A stretch of 64,000 nucleotides of DNA from Psychrobacter aestuarii (GTDB lineage Bacteria > Pseudomonadota > Gammaproteobacteria > Pseudomonadales > Moraxellaceae). The notes below the pieces were generated by a model, which saw nothing but the letters and a program-made list of their open reading frames with translations, was not told the origin of the DNA and ran no database searches. Below, piece after piece: positions 17,611-27,245 of the stretch (the stretch's first letter is position 1; every line of letters starts with the position of its first letter). Location: NCBI RefSeq assembly GCF_904846035.1, contig NZ_CAJGYT010000001.1, positions 1,550,001 to 1,614,000 of the forward strand. The letters run 5' to 3'. The position numbers and the translations under genes were made by a program.

Positions 17611-19281
17611 TCAGCGCGCGACGTCGTGTAGCAGACTACGGGCGTGTTCGCGGGTCACCTCAGTGATGTTCACGCCGCCTGACATACGCGCCAGCTCATC
17701 GACTTGCGCGTCGTTGTCCAGTATCTCAAGCTCGCTGCGGCTTTGTTCTTCATGATGCTTTTTGACCAAGATATGCTGATGCGCTTGCGCGGCGACCTGT
17801 GCTTGGTGAGTGATGGCGAGCAGCTGTTGTTTTTCGCCAAGGGTGCGCAGCATCGCGCCCACCACCTGCGCGGTAGCACCACTGATACCGACATCGACTT
17901 CATCGAACACCAGCATCGGCTTGTTGCCCTCATCGCCTTTGGTGGCGTATAGCACCTGCATCACCAAGGCCATACGCGACAGCTCACCGCCTGAGGCAAT
18001 TTTGTGCAAGGGCTGCATTGGCATCCCCACGTTGGCGCTAAAATGCAGCTCAATATCATACAAGCCTGAGGCGCTGCCTTGGCTTTTTGAGGTAAAGACA
18101 AAATTGCAGCGCGCATTGGGCAGCGCTAATGGCTGCAAGTGCGTCACCAGCTGCGCACATATCGCGGGTGCGGCGGCTTGGCGCTCAGCATGCAATTTTT
18201 CGGCAAGGCCTAAATACGCCTGCCATGCCGTGTCAATTTGCGCAGACAGTACCGCACTGCTGGGCGCATTCTCTAGTGTCTCTAGTTCTGCTTGCCACTC
18301 TTTTGCGGTGTCTATCAATGCCCCTGTCAGCACGCCATGCTTGCGTGACAAGCGGTGCCCAAGGCTAATCAAGTTATCAAGGGTTTGCAGGCGCTCAGGG
18401 TCGGGCAGCTGCTGCTCAGCATAATCACGCAGTAATGCGGTGACATCGGTAATGTGCTGCTGCGCCAAATATAGCTGTTCTGAGGCTTGCGAAAAAGTTT
18501 GGCTGACGCCGCTTTGCCCGTCGCACAGCTTGATGGTTTGTCCAATCAAGGTCATCACATCTGGCTCATCGCTGTCGCTATCGAGCAGATGCAAACTGTG
18601 ACTCGCCTCAACCATCAAGGCCTCAATATTAGACAGCTCTTCATGCTCGGCTTCAATCGCGGCATAATCGACATCCAATAATGGCGCAACATCGCTGAGC
18701 TGACTGCTGAGCAAATTGATGCGGTCTTGACGCTGCGCCTCATGCGTCGCCAGCGCTTTGGCTTCGCGCACCAATGCGTGATGCGTGTGATACGCCTCTG
18801 CCGTTTGCTCGGCAAGCGCGCGTGTCCCTGCCATCTCATCGAGCCATTCAACCACAAACTGCGGCTTTAACAAGGCTTGCTGCGCGTGCTGACTGTGCAT
18901 GCTGACCAAGAGCGCGCCTAGGCTTTTTAATTCCGCCAGACTGATGGGCGCGCCATTCAGCCACGCTTTGGAGCGACCATTGCTGCTCAGCTGCCGACGA
19001 ATCAATACTTCAGGCTCATCAAGCATCCGCTCATTGCTGGCAAACCACGTTGCCACCGCCGTATTGCCTGTCACATCAAACTGGGCATAAATATCAGCAT
19101 GCGGCGCGCCATGTCTGACCATGGCGCTATCGGCGCGGCCACCAAGACACAACAGCAGCGCATCGAGCAGCAAGGACTTGCCCGCGCCTGTCTCACCTGT
19201 AATGACATTAAAGCCCTCACAGATGCCAAGCTCATGACGCGCAATCAGCGCAAACTGGTGTAACGTTAAGGATAGTAGCAT
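17611..19281 (-). CDS. recN: DNA repair protein RecN
   Basis: SMC-like ATPase of 556 residues that acts early in double-strand-break repair. Walker A is GETGAGKSLLLDAL near residue 30, followed by a long coiled-coil middle. The C-terminal half has the signature ASGGELSRMALVMQ and Walker B LVFDEVDVGISG. The start at 19281 (MLLSLTLHQFALI) matches family N-termini and has GAGAG upstream; the frame extends to 19338 without support. RecN is usually LexA-controlled; I did not find a clear LexA box. Confidence 0.94.
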   Translation of the reverse strand: MLLSLTLHQFALIARHELGICEGFNVITGETGAGKSLLLDALLLCLGGRADSAMVRHGAPHADIYAQFDVTGNTAVATWFASNERMLDEPEVLIRRQLSSNGRSKAWLNGAPISLAELKSLGALLVSMHSQHAQQALLKPQFVVEWLDEMAGTRALAEQTAEAYHTHHALVREAKALATHEAQRQDRINLLSSQLSDVAPLLDVDYAAIEAEHEELSNIEALMVEASHSLHLLDSDSDEPDVMTLIGQTIKLCDGQSGVSQTFSQASEQLYLAQQHITDVTALLRDYAEQQLPDPERLQTLDNLISLGHRLSRKHGVLTGALIDTAKEWQAELETLENAPSSAVLSAQIDTAWQAYLGLAEKLHAERQAAAPAICAQLVTHLQPLALPNARCNFVFTSKSQGSASGLYDIELHFSANVGMPMQPLHKIASGGELSRMALVMQVLYATKGDEGNKPMLVFDEVDVGISGATAQVVGAMLRTLGEKQQLLAITHQAQVAAQAHQHILVKKHHEEQSRSELEILDNDAQVDELARMSGGVNITEVTREHARSLLHDVAR

Positions 19282-19891
19282 CAAGCTCTCTCTGACAGAC
19301 AATAAAGGCAGCATTGCCCAGATAAAGAAACAAAGCACGGTCGTGATGGCAGCGGGCGTGCTTATGATAAGGTGTAAGGCGTTGCGCGCTCATAAATATG
19401 CAGATAATAAGGGTTCTCATTGTGCCAAATAGAGGCGATTATCCGCAGGGCAACGGACCGCATAACTGCGTTTAGCCTAGCCACAACCCACGACAAAAGC
19501 AACCCAATTATGAGCGCTATTGTAGCGATATTGAACAAAAATCACAGACGTTTTCTTAAGGCAAAGCCATTGATAATGATGGATTATTTAGGCATCTTAC
19601 AAAAAAAACAAGACGATTATGGATAAAAATTGCCCTGCATTCACATGTGCTGTAACAAACTTTATAGATATAATGTGGTAGCATTATCTTACCTAATCAC
19701 AAACTCATCTTACAATCTCCACAACAAAACCTCAGGTTCGATGGCGATTCGACGTTCGGTGGCAGCAGACCACACAGACAGAGTGAGCCGATAGGGGAAT
19801 CGGGTATGTCATCACTGTAGTGCTACTACATGCCTATTATGCAGTGACTTATTTTTTAGTTTAGCAATAATTATTTGATAAGGAAGCCACT
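19282..19891. other. Intergenic region between recN and ppnP with a structured leader
   Basis: This 610-base gap has no convincing gene; a 68-codon frame at 19420-19626 has no ribosome site or recognisable product. The right third (about 19735-19856) is far richer in inverted repeats than the AT-rich left part and is described separately. Promoters for recN (leftward) and ppnP (rightward) should lie here. Confidence 0.5.
19735..19856 (+). promoter_or_regulatory. Candidate structured 5' leader of ppnP
   Basis: GTGG (19759-19762) pairs with CCAC (19770-19773); TCGG (19756-19759) could close this arm with CCGA (19788-19791). The same CCGAT (19788-19792) can instead pair with ATCGG (19799-19803). 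TCACTG (19812-19817) pairs with CAGTGA (19842-19847), enclosing a small TAGT/ACTA hairpin, and is followed by TTATTTTTT. The last part looks like a terminator 37 bases before the ppnP ATG. Alternative pairing next to a terminator suggests an attenuator or riboswitch, or an independent small RNA. No known class was recognised. Confidence 0.35.
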
Positions 19892-20227
19892 ATGTCAGCG
19901 GCACAATATAAGAATGTGACAATCAATGCGCAAGCCAGCATCTCTTATGATGGACGTTGCTCAAGCCATACCATTATGTTTGAGGATGGTCGCCAAAAAA
20001 CGCTAGGGGTTATTCTACCTTGTGAAAATTTGGTCGAGCACTACCAGTTTATCACCAATACCTCAGAGCGCATCGACATCATCAGTGGTGAATGTGAAGT
20101 GCAGCTGCATGGCGAAGAAGATTTTAGCTATTACCGCGCAGGGCAAGGCTTTGTCGTCGAGGGCGACAGCGGTTTTAACTTACGTACCGAAGAGATTGTT
20201 CAATACGTCTGTCACCTAGAAGGCTGA
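19892..20227 (+). CDS. ppnP: Pyrimidine/purine nucleoside phosphorylase PpnP
   Basis: Cupin-fold enzyme of 111 residues (formerly YaiE, DUF1255) that phosphorolyses several nucleosides to base and ribose 1-phosphate. Characteristic stretches are KTLGVILPCE, YQFITNTSERIDIISGECEVQL and YYRAGQGFVVEGDSGF. The length is slightly greater than the E. coli enzyme (about 94 residues). The start has AAGGAAGCCACT upstream. It is a single gene with its own terminator at 20250-20278 and an unusual leader. Confidence 0.9.
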   Translation: MSAAQYKNVTINAQASISYDGRCSSHTIMFEDGRQKTLGVILPCENLVEHYQFITNTSERIDIISGECEVQLHGEEDFSYYRAGQGFVVEGDSGFNLRTEEIVQYVCHLEG

Positions 20228-20249
20228 TGGCACACAAATACATGATGGT

Positions 20250-20278
20250 CTGCCGCTTTGTGCGGCAGTTGTTTTTTT
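20250..20278 (+). terminator. Rho-independent terminator after ppnP
   Basis: CTGCCGC (20250-20256), loop TTTGT, GCGGCAG (20262-20268), then TTGTTTTTTT. It overlaps the leader of rlmB, which starts at 20294. Confidence 0.85.
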
Positions 20279-20293
20279 GATGGTAGGCTTATT

Positions 20294-21052
20294 ATGGCAA
20301 AACCCAGCTATTTTTACGGCATTCACGCCATTGAGGCACTGCTCAACCAGCGCCCGATGGACGCGCTCAGTTTGTTTGTGCAACAAGGACGCGAAAAAGA
20401 CGCGCACATTGCTCAGATTATCGACACCGCAAGCGCCCATGGTACCAGTATCCAATACAGTCAAAAAGACAAGCTCAGCCAATTGTGTGCAAGCCCGCAG
20501 CATCAAGGCGTGGTGTTACATGCCCGTCCTTTGGGCTTTACCGATGAGCGCTGTTTGGATGCGCTCATCGCGCATGAGCAGTGTCTGTTTTTGGTGTTAG
20601 ACCAAATCACCGACGCCCACAACTTTGGGGCGTGTTTACGTACCGCTGTGGCGATGGGCGTGGATGCGGTAATTATTCCAAAGCATCACGCGGCAAGCCT
20701 AACGCCAACGGTCGCCAAAGTCTCTGTCGGTGCGGCAGAATTGATGCCTATCGTTAGCGTGACCAATCTGGCACGTACTTTAGGTCAACTAAAGCAGGCG
20801 GGCGTGTTCGTTTATGGCACGGCGCTTGATGACGCTGCTGCGCCCATCAGCACGGTCGATATGCGCGGTAAAACGGCTTTGGTCATGGGCTCAGAAGGGG
20901 AAGGGATGCGCCGCCTAACGATGGAGTGCTGCGATGCGCTGGTATATATCCCGATGTCAGGCAACGCCCAAGGCAATTTACAAAGCTTGAACGTCAGTGT
21001 CGCCACGGGCATGGCACTATACGAAATCAATCGTCAGCGCCAGCCAAACTAA
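20294..21052 (+). CDS. rlmB: 23S rRNA (guanosine-2'-O)-methyltransferase RlmB
   Basis: SPOUT-class methyltransferase of 252 residues that methylates the ribose of G2251 in the peptidyl-transferase loop. N-terminal domain: YFYGIHAIEALL. The trefoil-knot motifs are LDQITDAHNFGACLRTA, ALVMGSEGEGMRRL and VYIPMSGNAQGNLQSLNVSVATGMALYE. The start at 20294 (MAKPSYFYG) is favoured over a frame reaching 20258. Its 3' end overlaps the convergent coaE gene by 26 bases. Confidence 0.93.
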   Translation: MAKPSYFYGIHAIEALLNQRPMDALSLFVQQGREKDAHIAQIIDTASAHGTSIQYSQKDKLSQLCASPQHQGVVLHARPLGFTDERCLDALIAHEQCLFLVLDQITDAHNFGACLRTAVAMGVDAVIIPKHHAASLTPTVAKVSVGAAELMPIVSVTNLARTLGQLKQAGVFVYGTALDDAAAPISTVDMRGKTALVMGSEGEGMRRLTMECCDALVYIPMSGNAQGNLQSLNVSVATGMALYEINRQRQPN

Positions 21053-21698
21053 GATAATACTGATGCAGCGGCGCTAACTGCGCGTGTAGCTCTGCCAAGG
21101 TAGCGTCGTTGCACACCACATCATCAGCATGCTCATTGCGCGCAGCACGTGGCAGCTGATTGGCCATGATGGCCTTAATCTTGGCCATACTTTGGTCGTC
21201 GCGACCACTGGCACGTACCAACTGCGTGTCTTCGGTGGCATCAATCACCAAAATGCGCTGGCACAAATTGGCCAGACCCGCTTCTGCCGCCTCAATCAGT
21301 AACGGCGCTACCAAAATGCTATAAGGCGAGCGACTGTTTGCCAGTTGGCGCTTTGCCATCTCGCGAATGGCAGGATGGGTAATCGCTTCTAGCGCCATCA
21401 GCGCCGCAGGATGATTGAACACATGCGCGCGTACCGCCGCGCGGTCCATCTCTCCTGATGGCAAGAGTACCCAATCCCCCAGTTTTTCTTGAATTTTCAG
21501 TAACGTTGGGCTGCCTTTTGCCACCACCGCGTGCGCAATCACATCGGCATCAATCACATCAATACCCTGCTCGGCAAACCAAGCACTGGCCGCGGACTTA
21601 CCGCTACCAATACCCCCTGTCAAACCAATGACCACGGAAGATGGCATATCTTGGTGTGCCGCTGATAACGACGAAGACTGTGTGTGAGGTTGTGACAT
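21027..21698 (-). CDS. coaE: Dephospho-CoA kinase
   Basis: P-loop kinase of 223 residues catalysing the last step of coenzyme A synthesis. The Walker A is GLTGGIGSGKSAAS at about residue 25, followed by DVIDADVIAH and the lid region. The first 17 residues precede the conserved core, so an ATG at 21647 is an alternative start. The order pilB-pilC-pilD-coaE is conserved in Pseudomonas and Acinetobacter. There are 160 bases between pilD and coaE, and no yacG in this space. Confidence 0.92.
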   Translation of the reverse strand: MSQPHTQSSSLSAAHQDMPSSVVIGLTGGIGSGKSAASAWFAEQGIDVIDADVIAHAVVAKGSPTLLKIQEKLGDWVLLPSGEMDRAAVRAHVFNHPAALMALEAITHPAIREMAKRQLANSRSPYSILVAPLLIEAAEAGLANLCQRILVIDATEDTQLVRASGRDDQSMAKIKAIMANQLPRAARNEHADDVVCNDATLAELHAQLAPLHQYYLSLAGADD

Positions 21699-21858
21699 AA
21701 AATTGACTTATTTGCTTGGTAATATCAAAAATAAAAACGGTACACAATAAAAACCACGACCGATCATCAGCGCAGAATAAAAAGTACCACGGACGGTCTG
21801 TATCTTGGGGCGGGGAGAATCATAATAAAGTACCCGCCCAGTCCCTCATAATTACCGA

Positions 21859-22758
21859 TTAAACGTACATACCCAAATACCAAGCGGTAATGTCATCGCC
21901 GTAAAATAGCGCAATGATGCCTGCAATGGCAATATACGGTCCAAACGCAAAGGGGCGGCTCTCGCCTTCAATTTTCATCAGAATCATACCAATAACCGCG
22001 CCCAGCAGTGATGAGAGCAGGATAATCAGTGGCAGCATGGCGGCGCCAAGCCAAGCGCCCAGTGCGGCGAGCAGCTTAAAATCCCCTTGCCCCATGCCTT
22101 GCTTTTTGGTCAACAAATAAAATACCCACACCACCGTCCATAAGGACAAAAAGCCGAGCAGCAATCCCCAAATAGAAGCCGTGGGTGAGACCAACCAGCT
22201 TTGACTGTTGACCGCCAAACCCAGACCCGCCAAAGGAAAAGTTAAGCGATCAGGCAGCAGCTGGGTATCAAAATCGATTCCCGTTAAGGCGATAAGCACC
22301 CACACCAAAACAAGGGCAGAAAGGCCTGTGGCAGTCACGCCAAAATAATAAATGACCAATGCCGATAATAGGGCAGTTATCAGTTCAACAAACGGATAGC
22401 GAATGCTGATGCCGTGTTTACAATCCGCGCAGCGACCGCGTAAGAGTAGCCAGCTGATCAGTGGAATATTCTCATACCAGCGAATACGGTGACCACAATG
22501 CGGGCAGCGAGATGCAGGTTTACTGAGCGTTATCGGGGTGTCTTTGGCCGCGATATCCACCAAAGGCTGGATGTGGATACTGGGCATATCCGCTTGCATT
22601 GCCAAGAACTGACTGGATTCTTGACGCCAGCCGTATTGCATCATCAACGGCATACGGTGGATAACAACGTTTAAAAAACTGCCAACGCACAGCCCCAATA
22701 GGGTAAAAACCACAAGGGCTATAGCCATATTGTCTTGCAATAAGGTAAAAAACGACAT
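21859..22758 (-). CDS. pilD: Type IV prepilin peptidase/N-methyltransferase PilD
   Basis: Bifunctional inner-membrane enzyme of 299 residues that cleaves the prepilin leader and N-methylates the new N-terminus. It has the zinc-binding pair CPHC and CADC in the cytoplasmic loop. The two catalytic aspartates lie in ALTGIDFDTQLLPD and GMGQGDFKLLAALGAWLG (GxGD family). Several hydrophobic helices surround them. It starts 16 bases after pilC, as part of the pilBCD operon; AGGA precedes the ATG with long spacing. Confidence 0.94.
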   Translation of the reverse strand: MSFFTLLQDNMAIALVVFTLLGLCVGSFLNVVIHRMPLMMQYGWRQESSQFLAMQADMPSIHIQPLVDIAAKDTPITLSKPASRCPHCGHRIRWYENIPLISWLLLRGRCADCKHGISIRYPFVELITALLSALVIYYFGVTATGLSALVLVWVLIALTGIDFDTQLLPDRLTFPLAGLGLAVNSQSWLVSPTASIWGLLLGFLSLWTVVWVFYLLTKKQGMGQGDFKLLAALGAWLGAAMLPLIILLSSLLGAVIGMILMKIEGESRPFAFGPYIAIAGIIALFYGDDITAWYLGMYV

Positions 22759-22774
22759 GAATAACCGATCCTAT

Positions 22775-24004
22775 TTATCCGACAACCGAACCCATTTGGA
22801 AAATAGGCAGGTACATCGCAATTACCAAGCCGCCCACCAATACACCAAGAATGGCCATGATCATAGGCTCCATCAAGCTGGTCAATCCATCCACCGCGTT
22901 GTCCACCTCGTTTTCATAATAGACAGCTACTTTTTCAAGCATCTCTTCCAAGCTACCTGCCTCTTCACCAATGCCCACCATCTGAATGGCCATACTTGGG
23001 AACAAGTTGGTACTGCGCATAGAAAACTGTAGCTGTTGTCCTGTGGAGACATCATTTTTGACCTGCTGAGTGGCATCATAAAACACCACGTTGTTGGTCG
23101 CGCCTGCGGTTGAGTCAAGCGCATCAATCAGTGGTACACCCGCGGCAAAGGTGGTTGATAAGGTGCGGGCAAAACGAGCAATGACCGCTTGATAAGCAAT
23201 CTTGCCAAAAATCGGCGCTTTGAGTACCGCGCGATCTAAAAAGTCACGAAACTTTTTACTGCGTTTTTTGCCTTCAGAAAACGCAATTACTGCACCGCCA
23301 ATAAGAATGATTAAAATAAACCACCACGCCTGCATCCATTCAGACATACTGACAACCATTCGTGTGAAAGCGGGCAGCTCTGCACCAAATGAGGCAAACA
23401 AGTCGGCAAATACAGGCACCACTTTTACCAGCAGAATGATGGTCACAATGATGGCCACCACAATCACTGCAATGGGGTATTTCAACGCCTTTTTAATCTT
23501 GGCTTTTAGCAGCTCGCTTTTTTCTTTATAGGTTGCGACCCGCTCAAGCATGATCTCAAGCGCCCCTGACTGCTCACCTGAAGCAACCAAAGAGCAAAAC
23601 AAATCATCAAAGTAGCGTGGGTGTTTTCTAAGCGCCGAAGCAAAAGTACCCCCTGCCTCGACATCGGCTTTGATGGCCAGTACCAAGTCTTTCATGCTGG
23701 GGTTGTCTAATGAGTCCGCCACAATTTCAAAAGACTGGGTTAGAGGAACACCGGCTTTCATCATGGTGGCCAGCTGCCGTGAAAAAATAGCAATATCAAT
23801 CGGTTTGATGCCCTTCTTCATGCTGAATAAGGGTTTGGGCTTTTTCTTGATACTTTTGACCGTAACGCCTTGCTTACGTAAGGTGGCTTTCGCCAGCTCC
23901 ATACTGCGGCTGGTCGTCTCACCTTTGACTTTTTGCCCTTGTCTATTGACGCCATCATAGACAAAGTCAAGCAGCATGTCGGTTTTTACTTTTGCTTTTG
24001 CCAT
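22775..24004 (-). CDS. pilC: Type IV pilus inner-membrane platform protein PilC
   Basis: Platform protein of 409 residues that couples the PilB and PilT motors to pilin polymerisation. It contains two T2SSF domains: residues about 70-195 (DIAIFSRQLATMMKAGVPL, LFCSLVASGEQSGALE) and about 275-400 (YQAVIARFARTLSTTFAAGVPL, MVGIGEEAGSLEEML), with three membrane helices. GGGGTAATAA precedes the ATG. The gene lies between pilB and pilD on the same strand with a 180-base gap to pilB. Confidence 0.95.
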   Translation of the reverse strand: MAKAKVKTDMLLDFVYDGVNRQGQKVKGETTSRSMELAKATLRKQGVTVKSIKKKPKPLFSMKKGIKPIDIAIFSRQLATMMKAGVPLTQSFEIVADSLDNPSMKDLVLAIKADVEAGGTFASALRKHPRYFDDLFCSLVASGEQSGALEIMLERVATYKEKSELLKAKIKKALKYPIAVIVVAIIVTIILLVKVVPVFADLFASFGAELPAFTRMVVSMSEWMQAWWFILIILIGGAVIAFSEGKKRSKKFRDFLDRAVLKAPIFGKIAYQAVIARFARTLSTTFAAGVPLIDALDSTAGATNNVVFYDATQQVKNDVSTGQQLQFSMRSTNLFPSMAIQMVGIGEEAGSLEEMLEKVAVYYENEVDNAVDGLTSLMEPMIMAILGVLVGGLVIAMYLPIFQMGSVVG

Positions 24005-24184
24005 TTATTACCCCAGTACGCTCGTGTCCATGCTCACTATAATGTGTGTACCGCTTTATGACACAATGTTGCTGTATCTTTGTTGATTGTTTGTTTATCA
24101 TAGCGCATTGTGTATATGGCTGCCATGGCTATTATGCAGTAATTGTAGCCCAGTGCTCACTTATTAAAGCGCGTATTCATACGT

Positions 24185-25897
24185 CTATTCTGAGGTTACC
24201 CGCATCATTTCTTGAATACTGGTCACACCTTGTAAAACCTTCATAATCCCCGAGCGGCGCAAGTCCCGAAAGCCGCCTGCCACTGCCGCGTCTTTAATAT
24301 CAATGGCATTGCCATCTTCCATAATGATGCGGGAGATGTCTGGCGTCACTTTCATCACTTCATAAATCCCCACACGTCCTTTGTAGCCTTCACGGCACTC
24401 ACCACAGCCAACGGGCTCATAAATAATATTGGCAGCATCGTCCAAATCATCATTGGTAAACCCAAGCTCAAGCAGACTTTGGCGGGGCAGGTTGATGGGC
24501 TTTTTGCAATTAGCGCACAGTCGCCGTGCCAAGCGCTGTGCAATGACCAAGTTGACTGAGGTGGCGATGTTAAACGACGCCACACCCATATTACGCAGTC
24601 GAGTCAGGGTTTCAGGCGCAGAGTTGGTGTGTAGGGTGGAGAGTACCATATGTCCAGTTTGTGCCGCTTTAATGGCGATTTCTGCGGTTTCTAAATCACG
24701 AATCTCACCGACCATCACGATATCAGGATCTTGGCGCAGAAAGGATTTTAGGGCGCTGGCAAAGGTCAGACCCACTTTGGCATTCACGTTGACCTGATTG
24801 ATGCCTTCTAAGTTAATCTCAACAGGGTCTTCGGCGGTAGAGATATTGGTTGCGCCTGTGTTTAGGATGTTAATCCCAGTATACAAGGAAACGGTTTTAC
24901 CCGAGCCTGTCGGTCCCGTAATCAGGAGCATACCTTGAGGTTTGTTTAAGGCTTCTAAAAACAAGTCTTTTTGGTCAGGCTCATAGCCTAACGCGTCAAT
25001 ACCCAGCATTGCTGACGAGGGGTCTAGGATACGAAGAACGATTTTTTCACCGAACAGGGTAGGTAAGGAGTTGACACGAAAGTCAATGGCTTTGGTTTTA
25101 GAGATTTTTAGCTTGATACGCCCATCTTGCGGCACGCGGCGCTCAGAGATGTCCATTTGCGACATGACCTTTAAACGCGCGGCAATCTTGCCTGCCAGCT
25201 GTACCGGCGGACTGGCCATTTTTTGCATCACCCCATCGACGCGAAAGCGTACACGGTAAGACTTTTCATACGGCTCAAAATGCAAATCCGAGGCGCCCAT
25301 ACGAATGGCGTCAATCAACATCTTATTGACAAATTTGACGACGGGCGCTTCATCGATACTATTAGACAACGTGGTTTCATTGCTGTCACCGTCACTGGTT
25401 TCACCCAGATTGGTGTCAAATTCTGTATCGTTAAAGCTTGCAAAATCTTGAGTGCTGTCGGCATAAAACTCATCAATACAGCGTTTGAGCTTGTCTTCTT
25501 CTACCACCACGGTTTCGATAGACAGACGGGAGTTAAAAGCGATGGCATCGATGGCATCGACGCGGGTAGGGTCGCTAAGGGCCACAAACAAGCGCTGACC
25601 GCGCTTAAAAATAGGCAGCGCATTGAATTTGCGCACGATTTTTTCATCGACCAAGTCTTTTGGAATGCTGTCTTTATTCAGCGTACTCAAATCAAAGAGC
25701 GGATCGCCAAAAGACTGAGACAACAGCACCGCAATGGCCTGCGCATTGGCCATTTTATGCTCGACCAAGTAAGACACCATACTGATTTTTTGTTGCTGCG
25801 CTTCTTGTTGCGCGGTTTTCATATGCGCTTCGCTTACAATCCCTGCGCTGATCAGCTGCTGTGCCAAGCCTCCTAGCGTCCCTGATGCGGTTGCCAT
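24185..25897 (-). CDS. pilB: Type IV pilus extension ATPase PilB
   Basis: Hexameric motor ATPase of 570 residues driving pilus extension. The N-terminal region (GLAQQLISAGIVSE...) is a MshEN-type domain, which in relatives binds cyclic di-GMP. The catalytic domain has Walker A LITGPTGSGKTVSLY, an Asp box, Walker B (DPDIVMVGEIRDLETAEIAI) and a His box (HMVLSTLHTN). The zinc-binding cysteines are in CANC and CGEC. Start at 25897 is fixed by AGGAGACACATCG; the frame continues to 26038 without support. PilT is not in the window. Confidence 0.95.
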   Translation of the reverse strand: MATASGTLGGLAQQLISAGIVSEAHMKTAQQEAQQQKISMVSYLVEHKMANAQAIAVLLSQSFGDPLFDLSTLNKDSIPKDLVDEKIVRKFNALPIFKRGQRLFVALSDPTRVDAIDAIAFNSRLSIETVVVEEDKLKRCIDEFYADSTQDFASFNDTEFDTNLGETSDGDSNETTLSNSIDEAPVVKFVNKMLIDAIRMGASDLHFEPYEKSYRVRFRVDGVMQKMASPPVQLAGKIAARLKVMSQMDISERRVPQDGRIKLKISKTKAIDFRVNSLPTLFGEKIVLRILDPSSAMLGIDALGYEPDQKDLFLEALNKPQGMLLITGPTGSGKTVSLYTGINILNTGATNISTAEDPVEINLEGINQVNVNAKVGLTFASALKSFLRQDPDIVMVGEIRDLETAEIAIKAAQTGHMVLSTLHTNSAPETLTRLRNMGVASFNIATSVNLVIAQRLARRLCANCKKPINLPRQSLLELGFTNDDLDDAANIIYEPVGCGECREGYKGRVGIYEVMKVTPDISRIIMEDGNAIDIKDAAVAGGFRDLRRSGIMKVLQGVTSIQEMMRVTSE

Positions 25898-26205
25898 CGA
25901 TGTGTCTCCTTGATGTAGATGGTGCGTTGATAGTGCCCAATACCACAATGAGTGGCTTTCACGTACGATAACGCGGCAATACCAAAACGCACAAAACCTG
26001 AGTCTACCAGCGTATCTGTGCGTCTTATTCGCCGTCAATATAACGCGTTTTGCTTCTTCTTTATAGACTGTGCATTATGGCATGATAGTGCGGTTTTTCG
26101 TATATATTTAGTAGGGCACAAAAATTTGCTATACTGACGCGGCGCGCGGTACCTGACATGACCGCACTCTCATTTTACAGACAGCTCACACAAGGTAGAT
26201 AAGCA
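25898..26205. promoter_or_regulatory. Divergent pilB/tpiA promoter region
   Basis: This 308-base gap has no gene. For tpiA there is an extended -10 element TGCTATACT (hexamer 26130-26135), with TTTAGT at 26107-26112 as a weak -35 and a 17-base spacer. The pilB promoter was not identified. An AT-rich stretch lies at 26040-26125. Confidence 0.45.
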
Positions 26206-26994
26206 ATGCAGGCTTGGGTAATTGGCAATTGGAAACAAAATCCAGCAACGCAGCACGCGGTCAATGCACTGGTTAATGATTTAAAACAAACAGACCGTAC
26301 ATGCCTTGCGCCCAGCTGCCGTCTGATGGTTGCCCCAAGCACTATTCATATCGCTGGGGTGAGCGCTCAATTACAAGGCTCTGGTATCCTATGCGCAGCG
26401 CAAGACATCAGTGCCCATAGTGCAAGCACAGGCGCGTACACGGGCGATATCTCAGCCGCGCAAGCCTTTGACGCTGGCGCGCGCTGGAGTATTTTGGGTC
26501 ATTCAGAGCGCCGCGAGTATCATCAAGAAGACCACGAGACGCTGGTGCAAAAAACCCAAAACGCGCTAAGCGAGCAGCTGGGCGTGATTTTTTGTATTGG
26601 CGAGAGCCAGCAGCAGTACGATGACAAGCAAACCCTTGAGGTGCTGAGCACCCAGCTTGATGTGATTGCTGATGTTGTCCGCCGTCTTGATGACCCCACT
26701 ATCTTGTCAACGCAGCTGATTGTCGCTTATGAGCCTGTATGGGCAATTGGCACTGGCAAAGTACCGACGGTCGATGAGGTGAGCGCCACGCACACACATA
26801 TCAAGCACACCTTAGCAGGTTATCATAACGCACTTGCCAATACAGCGGTGCTCTATGGCGGTAGTGTCAATGCTGGTAATGCGGCTGATTTTGCTGCAAG
26901 TCGCGTCATTGATGGCGCATTGGTTGGCGGCGCGTCATTAAAGGCAGAGAGCTTTATGACTATTGCGCAGGCCTTTGCCGCAGCAAAAGCATAA
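26206..26994 (+). CDS. tpiA: Triose-phosphate isomerase
   Basis: Glycolytic enzyme of 262 residues interconverting dihydroxyacetone phosphate and glyceraldehyde 3-phosphate. The catalytic residues are visible: Lys in GNWKQNP, His in GHSERREYH, Glu in [12 protein letters not shown] (signature), and the phosphate-binding GGSVNAGNA. It leads the conserved tpiA-secG-tRNA-rimP-nusA block. The ATG is preceded by GGTAGATAAGC. Confidence 0.95.
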   Translation: MQAWVIGNWKQNPATQHAVNALVNDLKQTDRTCLAPSCRLMVAPSTIHIAGVSAQLQGSGILCAAQDISAHSASTGAYTGDISAAQAFDAGARWSILGHSERREYHQEDHETLVQKTQNALSEQLGVIFCIGESQQQYDDKQTLEVLSTQLDVIADVVRRLDDPTILSTQLIVAYEPVWAIGTGKVPTVDEVSATHTHIKHTLAGYHNALANTAVLYGGSVNAGNAADFAASRVIDGALVGGASLKAESFMTIAQAFAAAKA

Positions 26995-27245
26995 GCGTCT
27001 TTGCGTGACTTATCAGCTATAGTGCGTCAGGGTTTGTAATTTTTGATACAAAAAACTTGCGGCAAACGTCTTAGCGGATTTAACACGTTCCATCGAATCG
27101 TGTACAATGCGCCGCATTTACCATGAATTTTGTGTGTTATGACAGTTGGTTTGCGCGGGATTTTACCGCGATTGGCTAAGTGTTTTTGGTGCCAACCGAC
27201 TTTATCTTTGTTACTTGTCGTCTTAACGCGGCAAAAGAGGTGACC

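Noticed and set aside
19420..19626. 68-codon frame between recN and ppnP
   Set aside because: No ribosome site and low-complexity ending; likely chance coding.
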